Shown here: in pieces, positions 8,552 through 16,920 of the stretch
Layout of the letters: every line of letters begins with the position of its first letter
How positions within the stretch are numbered: the stretch's first letter is position 1
NCBI RefSeq assembly: GCF_004341365.1
Contig: NZ_SLXH01000013.1
Coordinates: forward strand, 27,698-91,697
Direction of reading: 5' to 3'
From: Simplicispira metamorpha
GTDB lineage: Bacteria; Pseudomonadota; Gammaproteobacteria; Burkholderiales; Burkholderiaceae_C
DNA: 64,000 nt
Position numbers and translations under genes: made by a program
The notes under the pieces: generated by a model
The model's input: only the letters and a program-made list of their open reading frames with translations
Database searches by the model: none
What the model was told of the DNA's origin: nothing

Positions 8552-9448
8552 TTAGCCCTGTTTTTGCAGCATCTTGATCACGCTGGAGAAGTCCTCGCCG
8601 CCGTGCCCGGCGATGCTGTGCGCGGCGTAAATCGCGCGGGCCATGCCACCCAGCGGGGTGCTGGCTTTCACGGCGGTGGCGTTTTCTTGCGACAGGCCCA
8701 AGTCCTTGAGCATCAAATCGGTGCCAAAGCCGCCGGTGTAGCCTTTGCTGGCCGGGGCGTTTTCATGCACGCCAGGGAAGGGGTTGTACTTTTCCAGCGC
8801 CCAGTTGCCGCCCGAGCTGCGGCGCATGATCTCGCTCAGCACCTTGGGGTCGAGGCCGTTGGCCACGCCCAGGGCAATGGCCTCGCTCGTGCCCACCATC
8901 AAAATGCCCAGCAGCATGTTGTTGCAGATTTTGGCGGTCTGGCCTGCGCCCACGCTGCCTGCGTGGAAGATGTTGGCGCCCATTTTTTCGAGCAGCGGAC
9001 GGGCACGTTCCAGTTGTCCAGCGCTGCCGCCCACCATGAAAGTGAGGGTGCCCGCAATGGCGCCACCGGTGCCGCCAGATACCGGTGCGTCGATGAAATC
9101 AATGCCTGCGGCTTGCGCGGCCTGGGCCACTTTTTGGCTGGTGGCGGCGGCTATTGTTGAGCTGTCGATGATCAACGCGCCTTTGGCAATGCTGGCCAGC
9201 AGGCCGCTTTGGCCACCTTGGCCCAGGAACAAGCCCTCCACGTGCTGGCTGGCGGGCAGCATGGTGACGATGGCTTCTGCGCCCTGCACCGCGTCCAGCG
9301 CACTGGCAGCGGCCTGGCCGCCTTCGGCCACCACTTTGGCCACGGCGTCCTGGCTCAGGTCAAAGGCTTTGACGCTGTGGCCTGCTTTGACGAGGTTGAT
9401 GGCCATAGGGCCGCCCATGTTGCCGAGGCCGATGAATGCGATTTGCAT
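8552..9448 (-). CDS. mmsB: 3-hydroxyisobutyrate dehydrogenase
   Basis: 298 residues. It oxidises 3-hydroxyisobutyrate to methylmalonate semialdehyde with NAD+ in valine catabolism. The N-terminal Rossmann motif IGLGNMGGPMA (GxGxMGxPMA), the substrate-binding DAPVSGGTGGA, and the catalytic Lys in GQTAKICNN are all present; length and motifs are standard for the family. A good Shine-Dalgarno (GGAGACTTTCACC) precedes the ATG. It is the third gene of an mmsA - acyl-CoA dehydrogenase - mmsB unit, separated from the dehydrogenase by 225 bp that hold two palindromic repeat elements. Co-transcription is probable but the elements could attenuate it. Confidence 0.95.
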   Translation of the reverse strand: MQIAFIGLGNMGGPMAINLVKAGHSVKAFDLSQDAVAKVVAEGGQAAASALDAVQGAEAIVTMLPASQHVEGLFLGQGGQSGLLASIAKGALIIDSSTIAAATSQKVAQAAQAAGIDFIDAPVSGGTGGAIAGTLTFMVGGSAGQLERARPLLEKMGANIFHAGSVGAGQTAKICNNMLLGILMVGTSEAIALGVANGLDPKVLSEIMRRSSGGNWALEKYNPFPGVHENAPASKGYTGGFGTDLMLKDLGLSQENATAVKASTPLGGMARAIYAAHSIAGHGGEDFSSVIKMLQKQG

Positions 9449-9480
9449 GGTGAAAGTCTCCTGGTGGGGGGTAAAAACAC

Positions 9481-9543
9481 TATCTTTTTAATAGCTGCTT
9501 GCGCTCACTGCACAAGGGCCAGAGGCCAAAATGGCCTGAAACT
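9481..9543. repeat. Dispersed palindromic element
   Basis: Contains AATAGCTGCTTGCGCT, a spacer, AAGGGCCAGAGGCC and AAAATGGCCTGAAA, the two-ended layout shared by about a dozen elements in this window. Intergenic, downstream of the acyl-CoA dehydrogenase on the minus strand. Confidence 0.75.
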
Positions 9544-9612
9544 TTGCCCCGGCCCAACCCCTGGCCAGCGCGCACGGCGGCAGCGGGGCAGGGCAGGGGG
9601 CTTCGTAGCATG

Positions 9613-9673
9613 ATTTTGAAGGGTAAAAAAGCCGCTAACGCCCGCAGAATAAGCGCTAGCAGCTATCAAAACC
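9613..9673. repeat. Dispersed palindromic element
   Basis: Second element in the same gap, in opposite orientation: AACGCCCGCAGAATAAGCGC followed by TAGCAGCTATCAAAA. It ends one base before the stop of the acyl-CoA dehydrogenase gene. Confidence 0.75.
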
Positions 9674-10840
9674 CTAGCGAATCGCGTCCGGCGCGTCGCC
9701 GTCCAGCATGCGCCGGGCGATGATGACGCGCATGATTTCGTTGGTGCCTTCCAGAATCTGGTGTACGCGCGCGTCGCGCAGCAGCCGCTCGAGCGGGTAT
9801 TCGCGGATGTAGCCGTAGCCGCCGTGCAGCTGCAGCGCCTCGTTGCAGACCGTGAAGCCCGCATCGGTGGCAAAGCGCTTGGCCATGGCGCAGTAGGTGG
9901 AGGCGTCGGGCGCGCCGGCGTCGAGTTTGCTGGCGGCCAGGCGCACCATTTGCCGCGCGGCGACCAGTTCGGTGGCCATGTCGGCCAGCTTGAATTGCAG
10001 CGCCTGGAAGCTGGCAATCGGCTTGCCAAACTGCTTGCGGTCGTGCATGTACTGCTGCGCCTGCTTGAGCGCGCCCTGCGCCGCCCCCACCGAGCAGGTG
10101 GCGATGTTGATGCGCCCGCCGTCCAGGCCCTTCATGGCGATCTTGAAGCCCTCGCCCTCGCGGCCCAGCAGGTGGTTGGCGGGGATGCGCACGTTGTCAA
10201 AACTGATGGTGCGCGTGGGCTGGCTGTTCCAGCCCATTTTTTCTTCTTTTTTACCGTAGCTGATGCCGGGCGCATCGGCGGGCACGGCAAAGGCGCTGAT
10301 GCCACCCGCGCCCGAGGCCGCGTCGCCCGTGCGCGCCATCAGCACCAGCACATCGGTGGCGCCCGCACCCGAGATAAAGGCCTTGGCACCGTTGATGACG
10401 TATTCGTTACCTACCAACTCGGCACGGGTTTTGAGCGAGGCCGCATCCGAGCCCGCACCGGGTTCGGTCAGGCAGTAGCTGGCGAGTTTTTGGCCGCTGG
10501 TCAGTGGTTCGCCCCATTGGGCACGCACTTCCGGCGTGGCCCAGGTGCCCAGCATCCAGGTGGCCATGTTGTGGATGGTGATGAAGGCGGTGGTGCTGGG
10601 ATCGACGGCGGCCAGCTCCTCAAACACCAGCGTGGCGTCCAGGCGCGGCAGGGCCAGGCCACCGGCGTTTTCTGGGGCGTACAGGCCGCAAAAGCCCAGT
10701 TCGCCTGCTTTGGCAATGGCTTCACGGGGGAAGATGGCTTCGGCATCCCAGTGCGCAGCGTGGGGGGCCAGCTCGGCCTGGGCGAATTGGCGCGCGGTGT
10801 CGGCAAAGGCGCGCTGGTCTTCGGTCAGTTCAAAGTCCAC
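9674..10840 (-). CDS. Acyl-CoA dehydrogenase, probably isobutyryl-CoA dehydrogenase
   Basis: 388 residues, FAD flavoprotein. It shows the acyl-CoA dehydrogenase signatures CLTEPGAGSDAASLKT (FAD/substrate contact) and the C-terminal LHGGYGYIREYPLERLLRD with the arginines of the family. The catalytic base is expected in the loop near ILEGTNEIMRVII, where the EGTNEI glutamate fits. Set between mmsA and mmsB, the natural substrate is isobutyryl-CoA from valine, though 2-methyl branched substrates cannot be excluded. ATG with upstream AAGGAGACACGCCC. The gap to mmsA (99 bp) holds another palindromic element. Confidence 0.88.
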   Translation of the reverse strand: MDFELTEDQRAFADTARQFAQAELAPHAAHWDAEAIFPREAIAKAGELGFCGLYAPENAGGLALPRLDATLVFEELAAVDPSTTAFITIHNMATWMLGTWATPEVRAQWGEPLTSGQKLASYCLTEPGAGSDAASLKTRAELVGNEYVINGAKAFISGAGATDVLVLMARTGDAASGAGGISAFAVPADAPGISYGKKEEKMGWNSQPTRTISFDNVRIPANHLLGREGEGFKIAMKGLDGGRINIATCSVGAAQGALKQAQQYMHDRKQFGKPIASFQALQFKLADMATELVAARQMVRLAASKLDAGAPDASTYCAMAKRFATDAGFTVCNEALQLHGGYGYIREYPLERLLRDARVHQILEGTNEIMRVIIARRMLDGDAPDAIR

Positions 10841-10858
10841 GGGCGTGTCTCCTTGGAA

Positions 10859-10932
10859 GATGCTTTTATTTTTATAGCTGCTCGCGCTTACTGCGCGGGC
10901 CTGAGAGCCGGTTTTGGCTCTCAGGCCGGTGG
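10859..10932. repeat. Dispersed palindromic element with terminator-like hairpin
   Basis: TATAGCTGCTCGCGCTTACT is followed by GGCCTGAGAGCC-GGTTTT-GGCTCTCAGGCC, a perfect 12-bp stem. Located between mmsA and the acyl-CoA dehydrogenase; it could act as a partial terminator or mRNA stabiliser. Confidence 0.8.
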
Positions 10933-10939
10933 GGTCGCC

Positions 10940-12445
10940 TTACTTCAGGCTGATGGTGGTGTTCACACCGTGGCTGGTGGTGCTGTCGTCAAACCAGCGC
11001 GCCGTGACGGTCTTGGTCTGCGTGTAGAACATCACCACTTGCTTGCCGTAGGGGCCCAGATCGCCCAGCTTGGAAGCGCGCGAGCCGGTGAACGAGAACA
11101 GTGGCACTGGCACCGGGATTGGCACGTTGATGCCAACCTGGCCCACGTCGATTTCTTCCTGGAAGGTGCGCGCTGCTGCGCCCGACTGCGTGAAGATGGC
11201 CGTGCCGTTGCCGTTGGGGTTGTCGTTGATGAACGCAATGGCTTCGTTCAGGTCTTTGGCGGCCACCAGGCTGAGCACGGGGCCAAAGATTTCCTGGTCG
11301 TAAATCGCCATGCCGGGCTTGACGTTGCTGAAGATGGTTGGGCCAACAAAGTTGCCCTTTTCAAAGCCGGGCACGTTGGGCTTGCGGCCATCGAGTTCCA
11401 GCGTGGCGCCATCGGCAATACCGCGTTCGATCAGACCCTCGATGCGCGACAGCGCGGCGCACGAGATGACGGGGCCGACATCGGTGCCTTTTTCGGTACC
11501 GGCGCTGACCTTGAGCGTCTTGGCCTTGGCCACCAGCTCAGGAATCCACTGCTGCGACTCGCCCACCAGCACGACCACCGGCAGCGCCATGCAACGCTGG
11601 CCTGCTGCGCCAAAAGCGGCACCGGCAATGGCGTTGAGCGTTTGCTCCTTGTTCGAGTCGGGCATCACGATGGCGTGGTTCTTGGCGCCCATCATGCACT
11701 GCGCGCGCTTGCCAGCCAGGGTGGCGCGGTTGTACACGTGCGTGCCCACCTTGGTGGAGCCGACGAAGGACACGGCCTTGATGTCTTTGTGGTCGCAGAT
11801 GGCGTTCACGGCGTCTTCACCACCGTGGATCACGTTCAGCACGCCCGCAGGAATGCCCGCTTCCAGGGCCAGCTCGACCAGGCGCATGGTGACCATGGGG
11901 TCTTGCTCGGACGGCTTCAAGACGAAGGTGTTGCCCGTGGCAATGGCCATGGGGAACATCCACAGCGGAATCATGGCCGGGAAGTTGAACGGCGTGATGC
12001 CAGCGCACACGCCCAGCGGTTGCAGGATGGTGTAGGTATCGACGCCACCGGCCACGTTGTTGGCCAGCTCGCCCAGTTGCAGGTTGCCGATGCTGGCAGC
12101 GTGCTCCACCACTTCGAGGCCACGGAACACGTCGCCTTCGGCGTCGGGCAGGGTTTTGCCTTGCTCGGCGGTCAAGAGCGCGGCCAGTTCGCCCATGTTT
12201 TCACGGATGAGCTGTTGCAGCTTCAGGAAGATGCGGGCGCGCGTGCCGATGGGGGTTTTCTTCCAGGTCTTGAAGGCTTCCTTGGCCGATGCCACGGCGG
12301 CATCGATTTCAGCGGGCGTGGCAAACGGCACGCGGGCCAGCACCTCTTGCGTGGCGGGGTTGACCACATCGCGCCACTGGGTGGTGGTGGATTCAACAAA
12401 TTGGCCGTTGATCAGCAGCTTGACGGTAGGGATGGATGCGCCCAT
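10940..12445 (-). CDS. mmsA: Methylmalonate-semialdehyde dehydrogenase (CoA-acylating)
   Basis: 501 residues from the ATG at 12445, which has AAGGAG eight bases upstream; an in-frame ATG at 12487 lacks such a site and would only add an unusual leader. The aldehyde dehydrogenase fold has an NAD-binding SFVGSTKVG motif and a catalytic Cys in [14 protein letters not shown], the exact context used by MmsA. It converts methylmalonate semialdehyde (or malonate semialdehyde) with CoA and NAD+ to propionyl-CoA, linking to prpE/propionate metabolism elsewhere in this window. First gene of the valine-degradation unit, divergent from a LysR gene 132 bp away. Confidence 0.95.
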   Translation of the reverse strand: MGASIPTVKLLINGQFVESTTTQWRDVVNPATQEVLARVPFATPAEIDAAVASAKEAFKTWKKTPIGTRARIFLKLQQLIRENMGELAALLTAEQGKTLPDAEGDVFRGLEVVEHAASIGNLQLGELANNVAGGVDTYTILQPLGVCAGITPFNFPAMIPLWMFPMAIATGNTFVLKPSEQDPMVTMRLVELALEAGIPAGVLNVIHGGEDAVNAICDHKDIKAVSFVGSTKVGTHVYNRATLAGKRAQCMMGAKNHAIVMPDSNKEQTLNAIAGAAFGAAGQRCMALPVVVLVGESQQWIPELVAKAKTLKVSAGTEKGTDVGPVISCAALSRIEGLIERGIADGATLELDGRKPNVPGFEKGNFVGPTIFSNVKPGMAIYDQEIFGPVLSLVAAKDLNEAIAFINDNPNGNGTAIFTQSGAAARTFQEEIDVGQVGINVPIPVPVPLFSFTGSRASKLGDLGPYGKQVVMFYTQTKTVTARWFDDSTTSHGVNTTISLK

Positions 12446-12577
12446 GGCAGTGTGTCTCCTTGGATGGAATAAAACGTGTTTGGCCACGCATCCTAGCTGT
12501 GCATAATTGTTTTAACAACGGGTAAATACGCACTATCGCTGTGCAGTTTTGCACAAAAGTGCGTTTCAGGAGACACG
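12446..12577. promoter_or_regulatory. Divergent promoter region mmsA / lysR with inverted repeats
   Basis: 132 bp between the two starts. TGTGCA-GTTT-TGCACA at 12540-12555 is a perfect inverted repeat adjacent to the lysR start, and the AT-rich TTGTTTTAACAA near 12508-12519 is a near-palindrome. Such sites are plausible LysR operators; which of them is used is inference. Confidence 0.55.
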
Positions 12578-13492
12578 ATGGACTGGGACAACCTGCGCTA
12601 TTTTCTGGAACTGGCCCGCTCGGGCACGCTGGTGGGCGCGGCGCGGCGCCTGGGGGTAGACCACACCACGGTGGCGCGGCGCATACAGGCGCTGGAAAAG
12701 CAAATGGGCGCGGCCCTGTTTGCGCGCGAGGCCGGGGGGCACAAGCTGACCGAGGCGGGCCGCCACCTGCTGCCCGGCGTGGAGGCCATGGAAGCGGCCG
12801 TGCTGGGCGTGGAGCGCTCGGCCCCGGTGCCCGGTGGCGGGCCATCGGGCCTGGTGCGCGTGGGCGCCACCGAAGGCTTTGGCACCCTGATACTGGCGCC
12901 GCACCTGGCGCGCCTGACGCAGCGCCACCCGCACCTGTCGATTGACCTGCTGGCCCTGCCGCGCATGCTGCACCTGTCGCGGCGCGAGGCCGACATCGTC
13001 ATCTCGCTGGAGCGCCCCACGCGCGGCTCGGTCATCGTCAGCAAATTGGCCGACTACACCCTGCACCTGTACGGCCAGCGCGAATACCTGGTGCGCCGCC
13101 CGCTGGTAACGCAGCGCGAAGATTTGCGCCACCACGCCTTTATCAGCTACGTGGACGATTTGCTGTTTACCAAAGAGCTGCAGTTTTTAGACCAGCTGTA
13201 CCCGCCCGAGCGCTTTGCGTTTCGCAGCACCAGCATTACGGCGCAATACGAGGCCGTGCGCGCCGGTGCCGGACTGGCCGTGCTGCCCGCCTTTCTGGCC
13301 GACCGCGACCCGGTATTGGCGCGCGTATTGCCCGCCGAGGCGCGATTTACCCGCACCTTCTGGATGAGCATGCCTGCCGAATCCAAGCATTTGGCGCGCA
13401 TGCAGGCGGTATGGGCGTTTTTGAAAGAAACCGTGGTGGGCGAGGCCAAGCAACTGATGCCCGATGGGGCGGGAAATGTAAGTCGCCTGTAA
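12578..13492 (+). CDS. LysR-family transcriptional regulator
   Basis: 304 residues. The N-terminal winged helix-turn-helix (residues 1-60: WDNLRYFLELARSGTLVGAA, then RRLGVDHTTVARRIQALE) is of the HTH_1 type, with a LysR substrate-binding domain from about residue 90. A CAGGAGACACG Shine-Dalgarno precedes the ATG. The divergent position next to mmsA makes control of the mmsA operon likely, by the usual rule for LysR genes; the inducer is unknown (possibly 3-hydroxyisobutyrate or a valine-derived acyl-CoA). The gene ends 170 bp before the cassette array and marks its left flank. Confidence 0.9.
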   Translation: MDWDNLRYFLELARSGTLVGAARRLGVDHTTVARRIQALEKQMGAALFAREAGGHKLTEAGRHLLPGVEAMEAAVLGVERSAPVPGGGPSGLVRVGATEGFGTLILAPHLARLTQRHPHLSIDLLALPRMLHLSRREADIVISLERPTRGSVIVSKLADYTLHLYGQREYLVRRPLVTQREDLRHHAFISYVDDLLFTKELQFLDQLYPPERFAFRSTSITAQYEAVRAGAGLAVLPAFLADRDPVLARVLPAEARFTRTFWMSMPAESKHLARMQAVWAFLKETVVGEAKQLMPDGAGNVSRL

Positions 13493-13664
13493 CAAAACGC
13501 GGGATGATGGGTGCTTGCACTTGGCCGCTTTCCGTCTGGATATTTTTAGGTTTGCCTAAATTTTCCATTCAGAGGGATGGTAGTCATATTTCACGCAATG
13601 GGCGACTCGTTGGATGGAGAAGCTTGTCGCCTAATTCTAGTTAGCTTTTACTCGGAACATTTGA

Positions 13665-13874
13665 ATGACTAGCCCGCTTCCTAATGAATCAACACAAGCA
13701 ATTGCTGTTTTAGCCGCTTGCTTTGTAAAAACAATGGGTGAAAAAGATCCTGAGTTCATCGCAGCATTTCGGAATAACCTGGAAGAGATGTATTACCAAA
13801 TGCGAGATAACAGCTATTTCCCTTCAGGGACGCTTCAGGCAGTAAGAATCACAGGCGATTTTCTTAAAACCTAA
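13665..13874 (+). CDS. Cassette 1: small hypothetical protein
   Basis: 69 residues, MTSPLPNESTQAIAVLAACF onward; soluble, helical in appearance, with no recognised family. The stop TAA overlaps the R'' box of attC 1, as expected for a cassette gene. The 5' limit of this cassette is unclear: GTTAGCTTTTACTCGG at 13640 may be the remnant core site. Confidence 0.6.
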   Translation: MTSPLPNESTQAIAVLAACFVKTMGEKDPEFIAAFRNNLEEMYYQMRDNSYFPSGTLQAVRITGDFLKT

Positions 13875-13926
13875 CCCGGCGCTCAAGCCGACCCGCATGC
13901 TGCGGGCGGCTTATCTTGTCCGTTAG
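13871..13926 (+). other. attC site 1
   Basis: CTAACCCGG...CCGTTAG, with CAAGCCGACCCGC pairing to GCGGGCGGCTT. Ends cassette 1; the core GTTAGTA is followed by the first multiplied cassette. Confidence 0.88.
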
Positions 13927-14246
13927 TACCACTGAAACCCATCTTTATTTCGCCCATGCTTTTTAAAACGGCATTCAATTTCTCAAGCGTTGTGCAGCGC
14001 TGGGTTTGTCGTTTCTCTGGGCTTCGCCTGCTGGCGTTACGCTGGTTTGTGCTCTTTTTGGCCTCTAGCCCTTGTGTAGCAAGCGCAAGCAGCTATTGTT
14101 TTCGTAGTGCTGCGCCGCCTCGGTGGCGCCGTGCTTTTTCGCAGCTCGTGCCCGTCGCCAAATCCAAGTTATCGGTTTTGGCTTCTGGCTCTAACATTTC
14201 GGTCAAGCCGACCCGCATTCTGCGGTCGGCTTACCTCGCCCGTTAG
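13927..14246 (+). repeat. Cassette 2: multiplied ~320-bp cassette, copy A
   Basis: First of five closely related cassettes (others at 14247, 15864, 16921 and 17240). It contains TTGGCCTCTAGCCC and AAGCGCAAGCAGCTATTGTT, the core of the palindrome dispersed elsewhere in this window. A 96-codon ATG frame (13956-14246) is open through the whole cassette and its TAG is the GTTAG of attC 2. There is no convincing ribosome-binding site, so protein status is doubtful. Confidence 0.8.
14191..14246 (+). other. attC site 2
   Basis: CTAACATTTCGGT, then CAAGCCGACCCGC / GCGGTCGGCTTA with an ATTCT loop, ending CCCGTTAG. Same subtype as sites 3, 6, 8, 9 and 10. Confidence 0.9.
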
Positions 14247-14565
14247 CACCACAGAAAACCAATTTATTTCGCCCATGCTTATTCAAACGGCATTCAATTT
14301 CTCAAGCGTTGTTCAGCGCTGGGTTTGTCGTTTCTCTGGGCTTCGCCTGTTGGTGTTACGCTGGTTTGTAGTCTTTTTGGCCTCTGACCCTTTCGTAGCA
14401 AGCGCAAGCAGCTATTTTTTTCGTAGTGCTGCACCGCCTCGGTGGCGCAATGCTTTTCCGCAGTTCGTGCCCGTCGCCAAATTCAGGTTATCCGTTTCGG
14501 CTTCTGGCTCTAACATTTCGGTCAAGCCGACCCGCATTCTGCGGTCGGCTTACCTCGCCCGTTAG
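14247..14565 (+). repeat. Cassette 3: multiplied ~320-bp cassette, copy B
   Basis: About 90% identical to copy A by eye, with the same palindrome core and the same 96-codon open frame (14275-14565, ending at GTTAG). Directly adjacent to copy A, so two head-to-tail copies. Confidence 0.8.
14510..14565 (+). other. attC site 3
   Basis: Identical in arrangement to site 2 (CTAACATTTCGGTCAAGCCG ... CGCCCGTTAG). The core GTTAGTT leads into cassette 4. Confidence 0.9.
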
Positions 14566-14596
14566 TTATGAATTATAAATTTTATGGAGAAGTAAG

Positions 14597-14953
14597 ATGA
14601 GTAGTTATACGGGCCTGTATGTTCAACGCTTAGAAAGCGGAGAAATCCATGGCGTTCAAGTTGTTGATTCTTTTGGAAATTCTCTGTCACTTGAGCCTGA
14701 AATATATATTAAGCGTCAGATAAATCCTCCAATTAACACGCTTCCTAATATCGATGACTATAAAGCTGAAATCTCTAAACCAAAGGTTTCTCCGATAATT
14801 TTGGCGCTCGTAGATTGGGTAAATGGCAAAAGCGTGCCCGAAGAAGCTCTCTATAGAATGCAGCAATTTGGCTTCATTTTTCCAGACCTTCAGGGTGTTT
14901 TAAAGCTAACACCATACGGTGAGCAAACGCTTCGGGAAAATGGGTTGCTCTAA
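14597..14953 (+). CDS. Cassette 4: hypothetical protein
   Basis: 118 residues with a good Shine-Dalgarno (TGGAGAAGTAAG). MSSYTGLYVQRLESGEIHGV begins a beta-rich N-terminal half; the C-terminal half (residues 70-118) is helical and winged-helix-like (ALYRMQQFGFIFPDLQGVLK, then LTPYGEQTLRE), so a nucleic-acid or protein-binding role is possible. I do not recognise the family. GC content is clearly below the flanking chromosome, a sign of transfer. The TAA is at the R'' box of attC 4. Confidence 0.65.
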   Translation: MSSYTGLYVQRLESGEIHGVQVVDSFGNSLSLEPEIYIKRQINPPINTLPNIDDYKAEISKPKVSPIILALVDWVNGKSVPEEALYRMQQFGFIFPDLQGVLKLTPYGEQTLRENGLL

Positions 14954-15005
14954 CCCGGCGCTCAAGCCGACCCGCCTGCGGCGGTCGGCTTAGCTTGTTC
15001 GTTAT
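14950..15005 (+). other. attC site 4
   Basis: TAACCCGGCGCTCAAGCCGA ... GGCTTAGCTTGTTCGTTAT. The loop is CTGCGG; the core is GTTATAA. Confidence 0.88.
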
Positions 15006-15019
15006 AAGGAATATCGATA

Positions 15020-15736
15020 ATGAGCACATATCAGTCTGATAGGCCAACAATTCCGGCGAATCTTAGGCGGGAAGTCGAAGTAGAGGCGGGACATGAATGC
15101 TCAATAACAGGATGCAATGAACATACATATCTAGAAATTCATCATATCAATCAAAACCGAGAAGATAACCGAAAGGAAAATCTAATTCTTCTATGCGATA
15201 AGCATCATAAAATGGCACATGCCGGAGTAATTGATAGGAGAGCCCTGCATAATTATAAGGAAGCTCTTAGGGCTCGTCTAAATAGCAATGCATTTGTTAG
15301 GGAGCAGGAGGGCGATAGAGTCCATCACTTTTTAAAAACAGTAACAGACATTCTTTCTTATAATGATTGTGGTGAGATTTCATCGGTAGGCTCTGAAACT
15401 GGGTATTGGTTTGAGCAAGAAGTCTATGTCAAATTGAGTAACTTTTTTCTGAACATACATATTTATAATTTAGAACTTAGGTCTTATGGCCCAAGCGTAA
15501 TGGATAGGCAGGATCGAATAGTCGATCTAATGCGGCAGGTTCTTAATATTAGAGAGCAGGGTAATTATCATTATAATGGAAGCTATTGTGCAAAATTTAT
15601 TCCAAAATCTGCCCCAGGTACTTCTGAGTATGACAATGAAATATCTGCACAGATAAAGCTTGTTGAAGATAAGTTACTGGAAATACAAAAATTAGCATTC
15701 GAGTTATGGGACTATGTAGAGAATAGGTTAGGTTAG
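15020..15736 (+). CDS. Cassette 5: HNH-endonuclease-like protein
   Basis: 238 residues. Residues 20-68 hold an HNH/zinc-finger nuclease motif: CSITGC as a Cys pair, LEIHHINQ as the catalytic His pair, NRKENLILLCDKHHKMAH for the N and the last H. The remaining ~165 residues are helical and match nothing I recognise; they may set specificity. Shine-Dalgarno TAAGGA. AT-rich relative to the chromosome. The stop codon lies inside a TTAGG pentamer tract. HNH proteins in cassettes are often anti-phage or restriction-type (type IV-like), but that role here is inference. Confidence 0.8.
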   Translation: MSTYQSDRPTIPANLRREVEVEAGHECSITGCNEHTYLEIHHINQNREDNRKENLILLCDKHHKMAHAGVIDRRALHNYKEALRARLNSNAFVREQEGDRVHHFLKTVTDILSYNDCGEISSVGSETGYWFEQEVYVKLSNFFLNIHIYNLELRSYGPSVMDRQDRIVDLMRQVLNIREQGNYHYNGSYCAKFIPKSAPGTSEYDNEISAQIKLVEDKLLEIQKLAFELWDYVENRLG

Positions 15737-15780
15737 GTTAGGTTAGGTTAGGTTAGGTTAGGTTAGGTTAGGTTAGGTTA
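15726..15780 (+). repeat. (GGTTA)11 pentanucleotide tandem repeat
   Basis: Eleven perfect copies of GGTTA (equivalently TTAGG) starting in the last codons of the HNH gene, with its TAG stop within copy 2. A pentamer puts a TAG in every frame, so changes in copy number would hardly alter the protein end. It lies 13 bp before attC 5. Confidence 0.97.
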
Positions 15781-15792
15781 GCCTAGTCTTCC

Positions 15793-15863
15793 TTATAACA
15801 AGTCACTGCACTCGGAAATTTTACTCGTTTCACTCCTAAAATTCCGGTGAGTGAGGCGTTAGC
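15793..15863 (+). other. attC site 5 (distinct type)
   Basis: R'' TTATAAC and R' GCGTTAG flank an imperfect stem (CACTCGGAAATTTTA against TAAAATTCCGGTGAGTG), 71 bp. Unrelated in sequence to sites 1-4. Confidence 0.8.
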
Positions 15864-16180
15864 ACCGAAGAAAACCAATTTATTTGCCCATGCTTATTCA
15901 AACGGCATTCAATTTCTCAAGCGCTGTTCAGCGCTTGGTTTGTCGTTTCTCTGGGCTTCGCCTGGTGGCGTTACGCTGGTTTGTGGTCTTTTTGGCCTCT
16001 GGCCCTTGTGTAGCAAGCGCAAGCAGCTATTGTTTTCGTAGTTCTGCGCCGCCTCGGTGGCGCTGCGCTTTTTCGCAGTTAGTGCCCGTCGCCAAATCAT
16101 GGCTACCCGTTTTGGCTTCTGGTTCTAACATTTCGGTCAAGCCGACCCGCCTTCGGCGGTCGGCTTACCTCGCCCGTTAG
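15864..16180 (+). repeat. Cassette 6: multiplied ~320-bp cassette, copy C
   Basis: Same cassette as copies A and B, with the palindrome core TTGGCCTCTGGCCC and AAGCGCAAGCAGCTATTG and the 96-codon frame (15890-16180) intact. Separated from the other copies by cassettes 4-5 and 7-8. Confidence 0.8.
16125..16180 (+). other. attC site 6
   Basis: TCTAACATTTCGG, stem CAAGCCGACCCGC/GCGGTCGGCTTA with a TTCG-type loop, ending CGTTAG. Confidence 0.9.
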
Positions 16181-16228
16181 ATATCTCACAAGATTCTTGT
16201 TCTACATTTATTAAAGAAAGCAAAGAAA

Positions 16229-16477
16229 ATGGAAGTTTGGATTAAATCCCTCGAAGTCGAGATGCAAGTCAAGCAAAAAGGCATTGAATTGGAAGTTCGA
16301 AGCAAGGATGGAAAAGAGCAACTGGGCGATTGCTATGCAACCATGACAGGCCTTGTTTGGTGTCAGGGACGAACAAAGAAGGAAAACGGCGTCAAAGTGA
16401 AATGGGAAGAATTCATCGCAATTTGTGCTTCCGACGAAGCACTCAAAGCCGCCGTAAAAGCAGCCAAAGCTGTCTAA
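16229..16477 (+). CDS. Cassette 7: small hypothetical protein
   Basis: 82 residues, rich in Lys/Glu, MEVWIKSLEVEMQVKQKGIE onward. Beta-strand N-terminal part, helical Ala/Lys-rich C-terminus (ALKAAVKAAKAV). Family not recognised. Stop TAA at the attC 7 R'' box; preceded by AAAGAAAGCAAAGAAA, an acceptable purine-rich ribosome site. Confidence 0.65.
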   Translation: MEVWIKSLEVEMQVKQKGIELEVRSKDGKEQLGDCYATMTGLVWCQGRTKKENGVKVKWEEFIAICASDEALKAAVKAAKAV

Positions 16478-16529
16478 CCTTTCGCTCAAGCCGACCCGCA
16501 TTCTGCGGTCGGCTTACCTCGCCCGTTAG
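16474..16529 (+). other. attC site 7
   Basis: CTAACCTTTCGCTCAAGCCG ... GGCTTACCTCGCCCGTTAG; core GTTAGGC. Confidence 0.9.
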
Positions 16530-16595
16530 GCCAATATTAGCCAAGATTGACCACTGTTTAAATTTCAATGAATTTCCAACCAGACGGGAGTAATT

Positions 16596-16811
16596 ATGGT
16601 TAAAGCAAAAATGGGCACTGTGAGTATCGCCAGAGAAGGTGATGCGACTCACTTTGAGTGTGAATGCGGAGCTAAGGAAACAGTACCCAATTATGAAAAT
16701 GGTGAAAGTCCAAAGCGCTTTGAGTTACGGATGGACTTTAACTCTGAGTACTCCCGATGTGCTAGCTGCAGACGTGAGCATAAAGGAAATATTGGCAGGC
16801 AATACAACTAA
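16596..16811 (+). CDS. Cassette 8: small zinc-ribbon-like protein
   Basis: 71 residues with a CxC (ECECGAK) and a CxxC (CASCRRE) pair, consistent with a single zinc-binding site. Good Shine-Dalgarno CGGGAG. No family recognised. The 54 bp between its stop and attC 8 match the 3' end of the multiplied cassette, so this cassette appears to be a hybrid. Confidence 0.65.
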   Translation: MVKAKMGTVSIAREGDATHFECECGAKETVPNYENGESPKRFELRMDFNSEYSRCASCRREHKGNIGRQYN

Positions 16812-16864
16812 ATCATGGTTATCGCCCATCACCAAATCAGAGTTACCCTTTTTGGTTTCTGGTT

Positions 16865-16920
16865 CTAACATTTCGGTCAAGCCGACCCGCATTCTGCGGT
16901 CGGCTTGCCTTGCCCGTTAG
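16865..16920 (+). other. attC site 8
   Basis: TCTAACATTTCGG ... GGCTTGCCTTGCCCGTTAG. Same subtype as the multiplied cassette. Confidence 0.9.

Noticed and set aside
13493..13664. attI site or cassette promoter left of the first cassette
   Set aside because: Only a degenerate GTTAG at 13640 is visible; no integrase or recognisable attI structure. It cannot be supported.
15726..15780. TTAGG repeats as eukaryotic (insect telomere) contamination
   Set aside because: The tract is embedded in a bacterial cassette between an HNH gene and an attC, with the gene's stop codon inside it, so it belongs to this sequence.
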